Below are positions 1-6,464 of a DNA stretch of 6,876 nucleotides, one piece after another. Where the stretch lies: the NCBI GenBank assembly GCA_002169475.2, contig NHKK02000032.1:6429-13304 (forward strand), read 5' to 3'. Each line of letters begins with the position of its first letter. Within the stretch, counting starts at the first letter, position 1. The translations under genes and the position numbers were made by a program. The stretch comes from Candidatus Pelagibacter sp. TMED239. GTDB taxonomy: Bacteria; Pseudomonadota; Alphaproteobacteria; Pelagibacterales; Pelagibacteraceae. The notes under the pieces are model-generated. The model had not been told where the DNA came from. It ran no database searches and saw nothing but the letters and a program-made list of their open reading frames with translations.

Positions 1-372
1 GAATATATCAACAAGATTTTTTTTTGATTTAGTTCCTCCTTGAACTGAAATACCTGTGCTTTTGTTTAAAACTACAAACTTATCATTGTTATCAATTATT
101 TGTTCTTCATTTGATTTAATAATTTCTTTTGAAGGCTCAAATTTAATTTTTTTTTGAACTAATTTTTCTGTAAAGTTTATATTAAATAAATTAATTTTAT
201 CGTTGAATTTAATTTTGTGTGAACTTTTAATTTTTTTTTTATTTAATTTTATCTTTCCTAGTCTCAAATATTTTTCTACAAGACTTTGAGGTATTTTACC
301 TATTTTTAATCTGATCCATCGATCAATACGCATATCATTACACGTTGAATCAACGATGTAAGACTTATTCAT
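1..372 (-). CDS. rluC: RluC-type 23S rRNA pseudouridine synthase, N-terminal part (cut by window start)
   Basis: This open frame starts at an ATG (372-370) and runs 124 codons without a stop to the window edge, so the 3' part is missing. The first ~60 residues read as an S4 RNA-binding domain of the RluC/RluD type: MRIDRWIRLKIGKIPQSLVE at about 14-33, then YLRLGKIKLN at 35-44. A linker follows. Residues ~100-117 (DKFVVLNKSTGISVQGGT, with the start at D97-F99) match the opening of the pseudouridine synthase domain, where the family has a VLNKP-G-VQGG-type strand. The catalytic Asp lies further downstream in this family and is not visible. RluC enzymes isomerise uridines in 23S rRNA. The start is 10 nt after the rplQ stop with no terminator between them, so it is probably cotranscribed with the alpha operon. 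No clear Shine-Dalgarno is seen. The S4-plus-synthase type is fairly sure; the exact paralogue (RluC rather than RluD) is inferred from the PQSLVE/GK(I)K pattern. Confidence 0.8.
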   Translation of the reverse strand, partial: MNKSYIVDSTCNDMRIDRWIRLKIGKIPQSLVEKYLRLGKIKLNKKKIKSSHKIKFNDKINLFNINFTEKLVQKKIKFEPSKEIIKSNEEQIIDNNDKFVVLNKSTGISVQGGTKSKKNLVDIF

Positions 373-382
373 GATTTAAAAT

Positions 383-826
383 TTAAGCTGTTGCTTGTTT
401 TTTTTCTTCAAGTGCTGGTGTTTCTTTGGATACTTCTTTTTTCTTTTTATCTACTCTTTTTGCTTCTACATCTCTATCTACAAATTCAATAATGGCCATT
501 GGTGCATTATCACCATATCTAAATCCTGCTTTAATTATTCTAGTATATCCGCCATTTCTTTTCTCATATCGTTTAGAAAGAGTTTTTTTAACTTTATTAG
601 CTGATTTTATATCCTGTAATTGAGAAACTAACATTTTTGTAGTTTGTAAAGTTTCTTTTTTTCCTAAAGTTATAATTTTGTCAGCTTGTGGCTTTAAAAA
701 CTTAGCTTTTGGTAAAGTTGTTTTAATTTGTTCATACTTAATTAAAGAATTTAACATATTCTTTAAAAGAGCTTTTCTATGCTCTGAAGTTCTGTTTAAC
801 TTCTTGTTTGCCATTCTATGTCTCAT
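383..826 (-). CDS. rplQ: 50S ribosomal protein bL17
   Basis: Large-subunit ribosomal protein of the region near the peptide exit tunnel. The protein is 147 residues. It opens with [20 protein letters not shown] (1-20), the family's standard N-terminus (MRH-x-LNR-S-HR), which fixes the start although a second Met follows at residue 5. The C-terminal core signature NGGYTRIIKAGFRYGDNAPM (91-110) and AIIEFVDR (111-118) are intact. Residues ~119-147 form a Lys/Glu-rich tail beyond the core, as in many alphaproteobacterial L17 proteins. The ATG overlaps the rpoA stop by one base (TAATG), and a GAGGAAG Shine-Dalgarno (840-834) sits inside the rpoA 3' end, so translation is probably coupled to rpoA. 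It is the last gene of the alpha operon. Confidence 0.98.
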   Translation of the reverse strand: MRHRMANKKLNRTSEHRKALLKNMLNSLIKYEQIKTTLPKAKFLKPQADKIITLGKKETLQTTKMLVSQLQDIKSANKVKKTLSKRYEKRNGGYTRIIKAGFRYGDNAPMAIIEFVDRDVEAKRVDKKKKEVSKETPALEEKKQATA

Positions 827-1854
827 TAGATTGCTTCCTCTAGTTTTTTGGACATTTCAGCAATATTATCTGGAGGCCAATTAGGTATTTCCATGCCTAA
901 ATATAAAGACATACCAGTTAATACTTCTTTAATTTCATTTAGTGATTTTCTTCCGAAATTTGGTGTTCTAAGCATTTCTCCTTCTGATTTTTGAACTAAA
1001 TCACCAATGTAAATAATATTATCATTTTTTAGACAATTCATTGATCTTACAGAAAGCTCTAATTCATCAACTTTTCTTAATAAATTTTTATTAAATTCTG
1101 GTTCAGTAGAAACTTCTTTTACAGCTGTTTCTACAGGTTCGTCAAAATTGATGAACATTTTTAATTGGTCTTGAAAAATTCTAGCAGAATATGCTACTGC
1201 GTCTTCAGCTGAAATTGAACCATTTGTTTCAACTTCCATAATTAATTTATCATAATCTAGGGCCTTACCTTCTCTGGCTGTACTAATTGAGTATGATACT
1301 TTTTTTACTGGGCTATAAAGCGAGTCTATTGCTATGAGACCAAGTGGTGGCTCCTCGGGCTTATTTAATTCTGCTGGAACGTAACCCTTACCTGTATTAA
1401 CATTCATTTCCATATGAAAATTAGTTTTTTCGTCAAGATTACAAATAACTAAATCTGGATTTAAAATTTCAACATCAGCGACTTCAGAAATATCGGATGC
1501 TTTTATTTCACCAGGGCCTTTAGCATCTAAAATAAGTTTTTTTGTACCCTCTGAATTACATTTTAATGCAAGTGATTTAACATTTAAAACAATATCTGTC
1601 ACATCTTCTCTAACACCTTTTATCGAAGTGAATTCATGTAAAACTCCGTCTATTTGTACTGATGTTACAGCTGCGCCTCTTATTGAAGATAACAAAATCC
1701 TTCTTAAAGAATTTCCTAAAGTTAAGCCATAACCTTTCTCTAGTGGTTCAGCAATAATTTTTGCATGCGTTAGGTCATCACTAATTTTTACATCTAATTT
1801 TGCTGGTTTAATTAGTGATTTCCAATTTTTAACATTTACATTTTCTACTTCCAT
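826..1854 (-). CDS. rpoA: DNA-directed RNA polymerase alpha subunit
   Basis: Alpha dimerises to nucleate assembly of the core RNA polymerase and contacts promoter UP elements and activators. The protein is 342 residues, close to the usual 330-340. The N-terminal assembly domain spans about 20-235 and carries [15 protein letters not shown] (43-57), IDGVLHEF (68-75) and GKGYVPAE (155-162). A short linker (~237-255) leads to the C-terminal domain (~256-325) with [16 protein letters not shown] (263-278), IYIGDLVQ (281-288) and [13 protein letters not shown] (297-309). By alignment with E. coli, the DNA-contacting residues R265, N268, G296, K298 and S299 correspond to R270, N273, G301, K303 and S304, all retained, so UP-element recognition should be possible. 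The start overlaps the rpsK stop (TAATG) and has a strong AAGGAG 6 nt upstream. rpsD does not intervene between rpsK and rpoA, unlike in E. coli. Confidence 0.99.
   Translation of the reverse strand: MEVENVNVKNWKSLIKPAKLDVKISDDLTHAKIIAEPLEKGYGLTLGNSLRRILLSSIRGAAVTSVQIDGVLHEFTSIKGVREDVTDIVLNVKSLALKCNSEGTKKLILDAKGPGEIKASDISEVADVEILNPDLVICNLDEKTNFHMEMNVNTGKGYVPAELNKPEEPPLGLIAIDSLYSPVKKVSYSISTAREGKALDYDKLIMEVETNGSISAEDAVAYSARIFQDQLKMFINFDEPVETAVKEVSTEPEFNKNLLRKVDELELSVRSMNCLKNDNIIYIGDLVQKSEGEMLRTPNFGRKSLNEIKEVLTGMSLYLGMEIPNWPPDNIAEMSKKLEEAI
834..840 (-). promoter_or_regulatory. Shine-Dalgarno of rplQ embedded in the end of rpoA
   Basis: GAGGAAG lies 7 nt before the rplQ ATG and is read as Glu-Glu-Ala codons near the rpoA C-terminus. 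It supports the overlapping TAATG start at 826 over the internal Met at residue 5. Confidence 0.8.
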
Positions 1855-2303
1855 TAAACTCTCCTTTTTTTTGGTGGTCTTGTACCATTATGAGGCATAG
1901 GCGTTGTGTCTTTAATTGATAAAATTTTAAATCCTCTTGCTTGTAAAGCTCTTAAAGCTGTTTCACGTCCTGAACCTGGCCCCTTAACTTCAACAGACAA
2001 AGTTTTCATTCCAAATTCTAAAGCTTTTGAAGCTGCTGCGTCTGCAGCTATTTGAGCGGCATAAGGCGTAGATTTTCTAGATCCTTTAAATCCTTTTTGC
2101 CCTGAGGAAGCCCATGAAATTATGTTACCATCAGTATCAGCAATAGAAATTATTGTATTGTTAAAAGTAGACTGAACATACGCTATTCCATTTAAAATAT
2201 TTTTTTTAACTTTCTTTTTTTTGGAATAAGAACTTTTTTTAACTTTTTTAATTAATTTTTCATCTTTCTGATCTTTATTTTCAACTTTATCAGCTTTAGA
2301 CAT
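1854..2303 (-). CDS. rpsK: 30S ribosomal protein uS11
   Basis: Small-subunit platform protein that binds 16S rRNA near the mRNA exit/E-site region. The protein is 149 residues against about 129 in most bacteria. The conserved body starts near residue 35 ([20 protein letters not shown]) and includes [20 protein letters not shown] (64-83), [15 protein letters not shown] (106-120) and the hallmark end [16 protein letters not shown] (134-149). The extra length is a Lys/Asp/Glu-rich, probably disordered N-terminal extension (1-~34). No other ATG occurs before the body, so this start is the best supported, though a GTG/TTG alternative was not excluded. It begins 2 nt after the rpsM stop, with no clear Shine-Dalgarno, only an A-rich stretch, so it is probably translated by re-initiation after rpsM. 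Its last codons double as the rpoA ribosome binding site. Confidence 0.97.
   Translation of the reverse strand: MSKADKVENKDQKDEKLIKKVKKSSYSKKKKVKKNILNGIAYVQSTFNNTIISIADTDGNIISWASSGQKGFKGSRKSTPYAAQIAADAAASKALEFGMKTLSVEVKGPGSGRETALRALQARGFKILSIKDTTPMPHNGTRPPKKRRV
1861..1866 (-). promoter_or_regulatory. Shine-Dalgarno of rpoA embedded in the end of rpsK
   Basis: AAGGAG lies 6 nt before the rpoA ATG. It is made by the Lys-Arg-Arg codons (AAA AGG AGA) of the conserved uS11 C-terminus KKRRV, so one stretch of DNA serves as coding sequence and as ribosome site. It is the strongest such motif in the window and supports the overlapping TAATG start of rpoA. Confidence 0.85.
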
Positions 2304-2305
2304 AA

Positions 2306-2689
2306 TTATTTTTTAGTTGGAGTTAATTTTTTTCCAGCAATAGCTATTGCTTTACCTTTTCGAGTTCTTGCGTTACATCTAGTTCTTTGTCCCCTAACAG
2401 GTAACTTTTTTCTATGTCTAGTTCCCCTGTAACATGCAAGATCTATAAGTCTTTTAATGCTTAATGAATAATCTCTTCTTAAGTCTCCTTCAACTTTAAA
2501 ATTTTGATCAATAAATTCTCTTATCTTAAGAATTTCATCATCAGTTAATTCGTTAATTCTTTTTGCTCTTGGAATTTCTAGTGAAGAACAAATTTTTTGT
2601 GAAAACTTGTCGCCGATGCCATAGATATACGTTAAACCTATGTGAACAAGTTTATTTTGTGGAATATTGATACCTGCTATACGAGCCAT
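2306..2689 (-). CDS. rpsM: 30S ribosomal protein uS13
   Basis: Protein of the 30S head that contacts the P-site tRNA and forms intersubunit bridges with the 50S. The 127-residue protein begins [20 protein letters not shown] (1-20), continues with YIYGIG (21-26) and ELTDDEI (47-53), and ends with the basic tail signature [20 protein letters not shown] (86-105) and NARTRKGKA (106-114), all typical. The start is fixed by the conserved MARIAG. It is the first gene of the alpha operon, and it follows the only sizeable gap in the window, which carries a promoter-like sequence and an 11-bp tandem repeat ending in the start codon. No Shine-Dalgarno is visible upstream. Confidence 0.98.
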   Translation of the reverse strand: MARIAGINIPQNKLVHIGLTYIYGIGDKFSQKICSSLEIPRAKRINELTDDEILKIREFIDQNFKVEGDLRRDYSLSIKRLIDLACYRGTRHRKKLPVRGQRTRCNARTRKGKAIAIAGKKLTPTKK

Positions 2690-2709
2690 AATTTTGTGAT
2701 AATTTTGTG
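2688..2709 (-). repeat. Perfect 11-bp tandem repeat at the rpsM start
   Basis: Two identical adjacent copies of CACAAAATTAT (minus-strand reading) occupy 2709-2699 and 2698-2688. The second copy runs into the rpsM ATG, sharing its first two bases; the first copy is followed by C rather than G, so no second start codon arises. The repeat covers the whole untranslated leader predicted from the promoter just upstream. It contains no Shine-Dalgarno. It may be a chance slippage duplication, a leader element, or a binding site; the sequence alone does not decide. Confidence 0.85.
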
Positions 2710-2712
2710 CCT

Positions 2713-2740
2713 TTTATATAAGAAGTTCTTTTAAAGTCAA
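2713..2740 (-). promoter_or_regulatory. Sigma70-like promoter for the alpha operon (rpsM-rpsK-rpoA-rplQ)
   Basis: On the minus strand, TTGACT (2740-2735) is followed after 16 nt by TATAAA (2718-2713), close to the TTGACA/TATAAT consensus. It begins 5 nt after the adk stop codon and sits in the only gap over 10 bp in the window. The predicted transcription start is near 2706-2705, which gives a leader of only about 16-17 nt before the rpsM ATG. The AT-rich background makes -10 hexamers common, but a near-consensus -35 at proper spacing in an intergenic gap is much less so. No terminator is visible, so read-through from the spc genes is also expected. Confidence 0.65.
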
Positions 2741-2744
2741 TGGA

Positions 2745-3308
2745 TTATACTCTTAGTATTTGCTCAATTTTACTTGAAATTACATCAATTTCTTCACTTC
2801 CATCAATTTCGTAAAAATTTTGATTTTTAGAATAGAAATCTAATACAGGTCTAGTTGTTTCCATATAAGTATCATACCTTTTAAGAATAGTATTTAAATT
2901 ATCATCTGATCTTTTTTCTAAAATTTTTCTCTTCTCTATTCTTTTTATTATTGTTTCTTTGTTTACATTCAGAAAAAAAATAAAATCTATTTTTTGATTT
3001 GAGTTATTTAACAATAAATCTAAATTTTTAGCCTGACTTAATGACCTTGGATAACCATCGAAAATAATTTTATTTTTAATATCAGAATTTGTTACTTTAT
3101 TTTTTAACAATCTGTCAATAATTTCATCTGTTGCAAAATCACCTTTGGAAATTGTATCTTCAATTTCCATTCCAATATCAGTTTTGTTTTTAATTTCATT
3201 TCTTAATAAATCACCTGTAGATATTTGAATTAAATTAAATTTTTCTACAATATTTTGAGCTTGAGTTCCTTTACCTGCGCCGGGAGGCCCAAATAAAATA
3301 ATATTCAC
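2745..3308 (-). CDS. adk: Adenylate kinase, short-LID form
   Basis: Cytoplasmic enzyme catalysing ATP + AMP = 2 ADP and balancing adenylate pools. The 187-residue protein has the P-loop GPPGAGKGT (7-15), the AMP-binding TGDLLR (31-36, Arg36), FDGYPRSLSQ (83-92, Arg88) and, after a short LID, RSDDN (133-137) with KRYDTY (143-148). The full LID of about 30 residues seen in E. coli-type enzymes, and any zinc-binding cysteines, are missing, as in the short forms common in alphaproteobacteria. The start codon is GTG (3308-3306), directly after the secY TAA with no base between; it yields the standard N-terminus MNIILFGPPG and no in-frame ATG fits better. The upstream sequence has only a weak GGTAAG as a possible ribosome site, suggesting coupling to secY. 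Its place between secY and rpsM is a usual alphaproteobacterial arrangement. Confidence 0.97.
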   Translation of the reverse strand: MNIILFGPPGAGKGTQAQNIVEKFNLIQISTGDLLRNEIKNKTDIGMEIEDTISKGDFATDEIIDRLLKNKVTNSDIKNKIIFDGYPRSLSQAKNLDLLLNNSNQKIDFIFFLNVNKETIIKRIEKRKILEKRSDDNLNTILKRYDTYMETTRPVLDFYSKNQNFYEIDGSEEIDVISSKIEQILRV

Positions 3309-4589
3309 TTACTTACCGAATTTTGTTTTCTTGATTAATTGCTCATATTGAGAACTCATTAATCTTGTTTGTATTTGTGTAACTGTATCAATTGCAACAA
3401 CAACAACAATCAAAATTGAAGCTCCACCTAAATAAAAGGGGATTGGATAATTTGCAATTAAAAATTCTGGCATCAAACAAACTAAAGTTAAATATAAAGC
3501 ACCAATAGTTGTTAGTTTTGTTAGAATATTTTCAATATATAAAGCTGTACTTTCACCTGGTCTAATTCCTGGAACAAAACCACCATATTTTCTTAAATTG
3601 TCTGCTGTTTCGGTTGGATTAAATGTTATTGAAGTATAAAAAAATGTGAAAAATATTATTCCTGAAGCATATAGAAGCATATACAGAGGTTGTCCTTGAG
3701 TAAAATAAGAGCTTATATTTAAAAAAGTTTCATTATTTGATAAAGAAAAGTTTGAAAATGTTACAGGTAACAATAATAGAGCTGAAGCAAAAATAGCTGG
3801 TATAACTCCAGCTTGATTAATTTTTAATGGTAAATGAGAAGACTCACCACCATACATTTTATTTCCCATTTGTCTTTTTGGATAATTAATCAAAATTTTT
3901 CTTAATGCTCTTTCCATAAAGACTACAAATAAAATAGTTGCAATTAATAGAACAAATATCATTAAAATCAAAAATGTTGATACAGCGCCTGTTCTGCCTA
4001 ATTCAAAAGTAGTAACTAAAGCTCTTGGTATTTCAGCAACAATTCCTGCAAATATTATTAAAGAAATTCCATTTCCAATACCTCTTTGCGTTATTTGTTC
4101 ACCTAACCACATTAGGAACAAAGTACCTGCAACAATTGTTGTAACTGTTGAAATTTTAAAAAAAGTTCCTGGATTAATAACCAGATCAGCAGAAGACTCT
4201 AGGCCGACTGAAAGTCCATAACCCTGAACAGTGGCTAATAAAACCGTTCCATATCTTGTTATTTGAGTTATTTTGGCTCTACCAATTTCACCTTGTGCTT
4301 TTAAATTTTTAAAATAATCGGAAACACCTGTTAGTAACTGAACTATAATTGCTGATGAAATATATGGCATTATACCTAGAGCAAATATAGCCATTCTACT
4401 TATAGCACCTCCAGCAAAAACATTAAACATTCCCAACAATCCTTTTTGATTACCTTCCATTAAAATCTTTAATTGCTCTGGGTCTATACCGGGCAATGGA
4501 ACAAATGTTCCAAATCTATAAACAGACAAAATAAATATAGTAAATATTATTCTATTTCTTAAGTCAGTTGTTGATGTTGAAGCGCTCAT
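3309..4589 (-). CDS. secY: Protein translocase channel subunit SecY
   Basis: The central inner-membrane pore of the SecYEG translocon, through which SecA or the ribosome feeds secreted and membrane proteins. The protein is 426 residues, slightly under the usual 435-446, mostly through a shorter cytoplasmic N-terminus before TM1 (~14-34). Ten hydrophobic segments can be traced. Family signatures are present in order: VPLPGIDP (30-37, start of the plug region), LGIMPYISSAIIVQLL (71-86), RYGTVLLATVQ (112-122), LMWLGEQITQRGIGNGISLI (159-178), FVVFMERALRKILINYPKRQ (221-240, cytoplasmic loop C4), LPLKINQAGVIPAIFAS (253-269), FNPTETADNLRKYGGFVPGI (323-342) with RPG (343-345, loop C5), and MSSQYEQLIKK (411-421) at the C-terminus. 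It starts 9 nt after rplO; no clear Shine-Dalgarno is seen. Confidence 0.99.
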   Translation of the reverse strand: MSASTSTTDLRNRIIFTIFILSVYRFGTFVPLPGIDPEQLKILMEGNQKGLLGMFNVFAGGAISRMAIFALGIMPYISSAIIVQLLTGVSDYFKNLKAQGEIGRAKITQITRYGTVLLATVQGYGLSVGLESSADLVINPGTFFKISTVTTIVAGTLFLMWLGEQITQRGIGNGISLIIFAGIVAEIPRALVTTFELGRTGAVSTFLILMIFVLLIATILFVVFMERALRKILINYPKRQMGNKMYGGESSHLPLKINQAGVIPAIFASALLLLPVTFSNFSLSNNETFLNISSYFTQGQPLYMLLYASGIIFFTFFYTSITFNPTETADNLRKYGGFVPGIRPGESTALYIENILTKLTTIGALYLTLVCLMPEFLIANYPIPFYLGGASILIVVVVAIDTVTQIQTRLMSSQYEQLIKKTKFGK

Positions 4590-4598
4590 TTAAGTTAA

Positions 4599-5051
4599 TT
4601 ACTTTTTTAATTGAATAGACCCACCAATTTTTTCCAGTTTTGATATTGCTGATTTTGATGCTAAATCAGCTTCAATATTAATTTTTTCTTTAACTTCTCC
4701 AGATCCTAATATTTTTAATTTTTTTGAATTTTTATTTATAAGTTTCAATTTTTTTAATAATTGAGAATTGATAACTTCACTTGTTTTTATATTTTTTTTA
4801 TCTATATAAGACTGAATCTTTTCCAAATTTAATATTGCAATATTTTCTCTTGAAACTGGATTAAATCCTCTTTTAGGTAGTCTTCTATATAAAGGCATTT
4901 GACCACCTTCAAAACTTTTAATAGCGACCCCTGATCTTGATTTTTGACCCTTAACACCTCTACCCGATGTTTTGCCTTTGCCAGAACCTATTCCTCTACC
5001 AACTCTCATTTTAGGTTTTTTTATTTTTTTTATATTATTTAAAATCGTCAT
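4599..5051 (-). CDS. rplO: 50S ribosomal protein uL15
   Basis: Large-subunit protein with a long basic N-terminal extension that threads into 23S rRNA during late 50S assembly. The 150-residue protein shows the family's Gly/Arg-rich segment RVGRGIGSGKGKTSGRG (16-32) and KGQKSRSG (34-41), followed by FEGGQMPLYRRLPKRGF (47-63). The globular C-terminal domain ends with LEKIGGSIQL (139-148). The ATG overlaps the rpsE stop by one base (TAATG). GAGG at 5058-5055 lies only 3 nt before the start, closer than usual, so re-initiation after rpsE is likely. In most bacteria rpmD (uL30) sits between rpsE and rplO; here there is no room for it. Confidence 0.98.
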   Translation of the reverse strand: MTILNNIKKIKKPKMRVGRGIGSGKGKTSGRGVKGQKSRSGVAIKSFEGGQMPLYRRLPKRGFNPVSRENIAILNLEKIQSYIDKKNIKTSEVINSQLLKKLKLINKNSKKLKILGSGEVKEKINIEADLASKSAISKLEKIGGSIQLKK

Positions 5052-5566
5052 TATCCTCTTTTTTCAATTACTTCTGAAATTTTTTTATTTCTAATAGCTG
5101 AAATTTGTTTTGGTGAATTTTGTTTCAATAATGCTTTCATTGTTGCTCTAATAACATTATGCGCATTAGAAGTTCCCATAGATTTTGCAACAATATCTTT
5201 TACACCCAAAACTTCACAAACAGCTCTTACTGGTCCTCCAGCTATAATACCTGTACCTTTAGATGCTGCTCGTAATACTATTCTGCCAGATCCATCTTTT
5301 GCTTTTACATCGTGATGTATTGTTCTTCCTTCTCTTAATGGAATATGTATTAGTTTTCGTTTAGCCATTTCATTAGCTTTTTTAATAGCATCAGGTACTT
5401 GTTTTGCTTTAGCGTGAGCTATTCCAATTTTGCCCGCTTGATTACCAACAACAACTAAGGCTGAAAATCCAAATCTCCTCCCACCTTTTACAACTTTTGT
5501 TATACGATTGATATGAACTAACTTTTCAATAATATCATCGTTTTTTTTATCTTTAAAATTGTCCAT
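5051..5566 (-). CDS. rpsE: 30S ribosomal protein uS5
   Basis: Small-subunit protein at the mRNA entry channel, involved in decoding accuracy and mRNA unwinding. The protein has 171 residues. The N-terminal double-stranded-RNA-binding-like domain (~14-78) contains LVHINRITKVVKGGRRFGFS (16-35) and VVVGN (38-42). The C-terminal domain (~92-160) contains GSGRIVLRAASKGTGIIAGG (92-111), VRAVCEVLGVKDIVAKSMG (113-131) and NVIRATMKAL (137-146). Residues 47-52, where most bacteria have a VGFG(Y/H)G-like stretch before the KA, read IGIAHA. The ATG lies 2 nt after the rplR stop, with only a weak GGA-type ribosome site within the end of rplR. Codon usage matches the neighbours. Confidence 0.98.
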   Translation of the reverse strand: MDNFKDKKNDDIIEKLVHINRITKVVKGGRRFGFSALVVVGNQAGKIGIAHAKAKQVPDAIKKANEMAKRKLIHIPLREGRTIHHDVKAKDGSGRIVLRAASKGTGIIAGGPVRAVCEVLGVKDIVAKSMGTSNAHNVIRATMKALLKQNSPKQISAIRNKKISEVIEKRG

Positions 5567-5568
5567 AA

Positions 5569-5925
5569 TTAAAATTCCATTCCATTTTCTCTTAAAGTTT
5601 CAGCAAAAACTTTAATTCTTCCGTGATATCGATAGCTACCTCTGTCAAAGTATATTTTAGTTATTTTCTTTTCTTGAGCTTTTTTAGCCAGTTTTAACGC
5701 TACAATTTTAGAAAGTTCGGTTTTATTTACTTTTGTTCCTGTTCTTAAATCTTTTTCTACTGATGAAGCTGACAATAATGTAACTTTATTAATATCATCA
5801 ATTATTTGTGCTGAAATATTTTTTGATGATCTTGAAATGCTTAATCTAAATCTATCACTAGATGATACTTTTTTTACTTTATTACTTACTCTAAATCTTT
5901 TTCTAATATTCGTATTTAATTTCAT
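5569..5925 (-). CDS. rplR: 50S ribosomal protein uL18
   Basis: Binds 5S rRNA and helps attach it, with uL5, to the central protuberance of the 50S. The 118-residue protein is of normal length. It has the basic N-terminus [14 protein letters not shown] (6-19), [20 protein letters not shown] (25-44), and the strongly conserved C-terminus [20 protein letters not shown] (93-112) ending NGMEF. The start overlaps the rplF stop in TAATG; an AAGGA element (5941-5937) lies 11 nt upstream, inside the Lys-rich end of rplF. Confidence 0.98.
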   Translation of the reverse strand: MKLNTNIRKRFRVSNKVKKVSSSDRFRLSISRSSKNISAQIIDDINKVTLLSASSVEKDLRTGTKVNKTELSKIVALKLAKKAQEKKITKIYFDRGSYRYHGRIKVFAETLRENGMEF

Positions 5926-6464
5926 TATTTTTTCTTTCCTTCTTTTTTAAGTACATACTGTCCTTTTTCTCTAATACCTTTTCCTTTATAAGGCTCAATT
6001 TTTCTAAAGGTTTTAATTTTTGACGCAACAGATCCAACTAACTGTTTATCATGTCCTGTAATTTTTAAAGTAGTTTGTTTTTCTACGACAATTTTTATCC
6101 CTTCAGGTATATCAAAATCAATATCGTGGCTATAACCAAGTTGTAGATTTAACTTATTACCTTTTAATGCAGCCCTATAACCAACGCCAATAAGCTCTAA
6201 AATTTTTTCATATCCTGTGCTGGATCCAACTACTGCATTATTAATTAAACTTCTATTCATTCCCCATAATCTTTTAGAATTTTGATCTATTTTTTTTGGT
6301 TTTATTGATATTTCCTTACCTTCTTTAATATCCAAATTAAATATGTCTAAATCGATGTTAATTGATTTTTTTCCTAATGGTCCTTCAATATTAATGATGT
6401 TACCAGCTAAAACGACTTTAACTTTTTCTGGAATTGCTATATTTATTTTTCCTATCTTAGACAT
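5925..6464 (-). CDS. rplF: 50S ribosomal protein uL6
   Basis: Two-domain protein at the base of the L7/L12 stalk, next to the sarcin-ricin loop and the elongation-factor site. The protein is 179 residues, as expected. It opens with [17 protein letters not shown] (1-17), and has [10 protein letters not shown] (28-37), [20 protein letters not shown] (66-85), [12 protein letters not shown] (89-100) and the signature [14 protein letters not shown] (157-170). The C-terminus is a Lys-rich tail (KKEGKKK). The ATG overlaps the rpsH TAA by one base. Only a modest TAGGG-type ribosome site precedes it, so coupling with rpsH is likely. Confidence 0.98.
   Translation of the reverse strand: MSKIGKINIAIPEKVKVVLAGNIINIEGPLGKKSINIDLDIFNLDIKEGKEISIKPKKIDQNSKRLWGMNRSLINNAVVGSSTGYEKILELIGVGYRAALKGNKLNLQLGYSHDIDFDIPEGIKIVVEKQTTLKITGHDKQLVGSVASKIKTFRKIEPYKGKGIREKGQYVLKKEGKKK

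Noticed and set aside
373..382. Possible terminator after rplQ
   Set aside because: Only 10 AT-rich bases with no stem and no GC pairing; too short for an intrinsic terminator.
395..884. Plus-strand open frames at 395-604, 426-623 and 678-884
   Set aside because: They lie opposite rplQ and the rpoA end, and are Phe/Ser/Leu-rich reflections of Lys-rich coding sequence, with no ribosome site or recognisable domain.
1854..1860. Absence of rpsD (uS4) between rpsK and rpoA as a possible deletion
   Set aside because: This is the normal alphaproteobacterial order; rpsD is usually elsewhere in these genomes, so nothing unusual is implied.
1865..1872. Programmed frameshift at A8 near the end of rpsK
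   Set aside because: The A-run sits in the conserved Pro-Pro-Lys-Lys-Arg-Arg codons followed by a stop and the rpoA start; both frames are intact without a shift, and the purine run is explained by the rpoA ribosome site.
3309..3311. Absence of rpmJ (bL36) after secY as a possible loss
   Set aside because: adk occupies this place in most alphaproteobacteria and rpmJ is generally located elsewhere.
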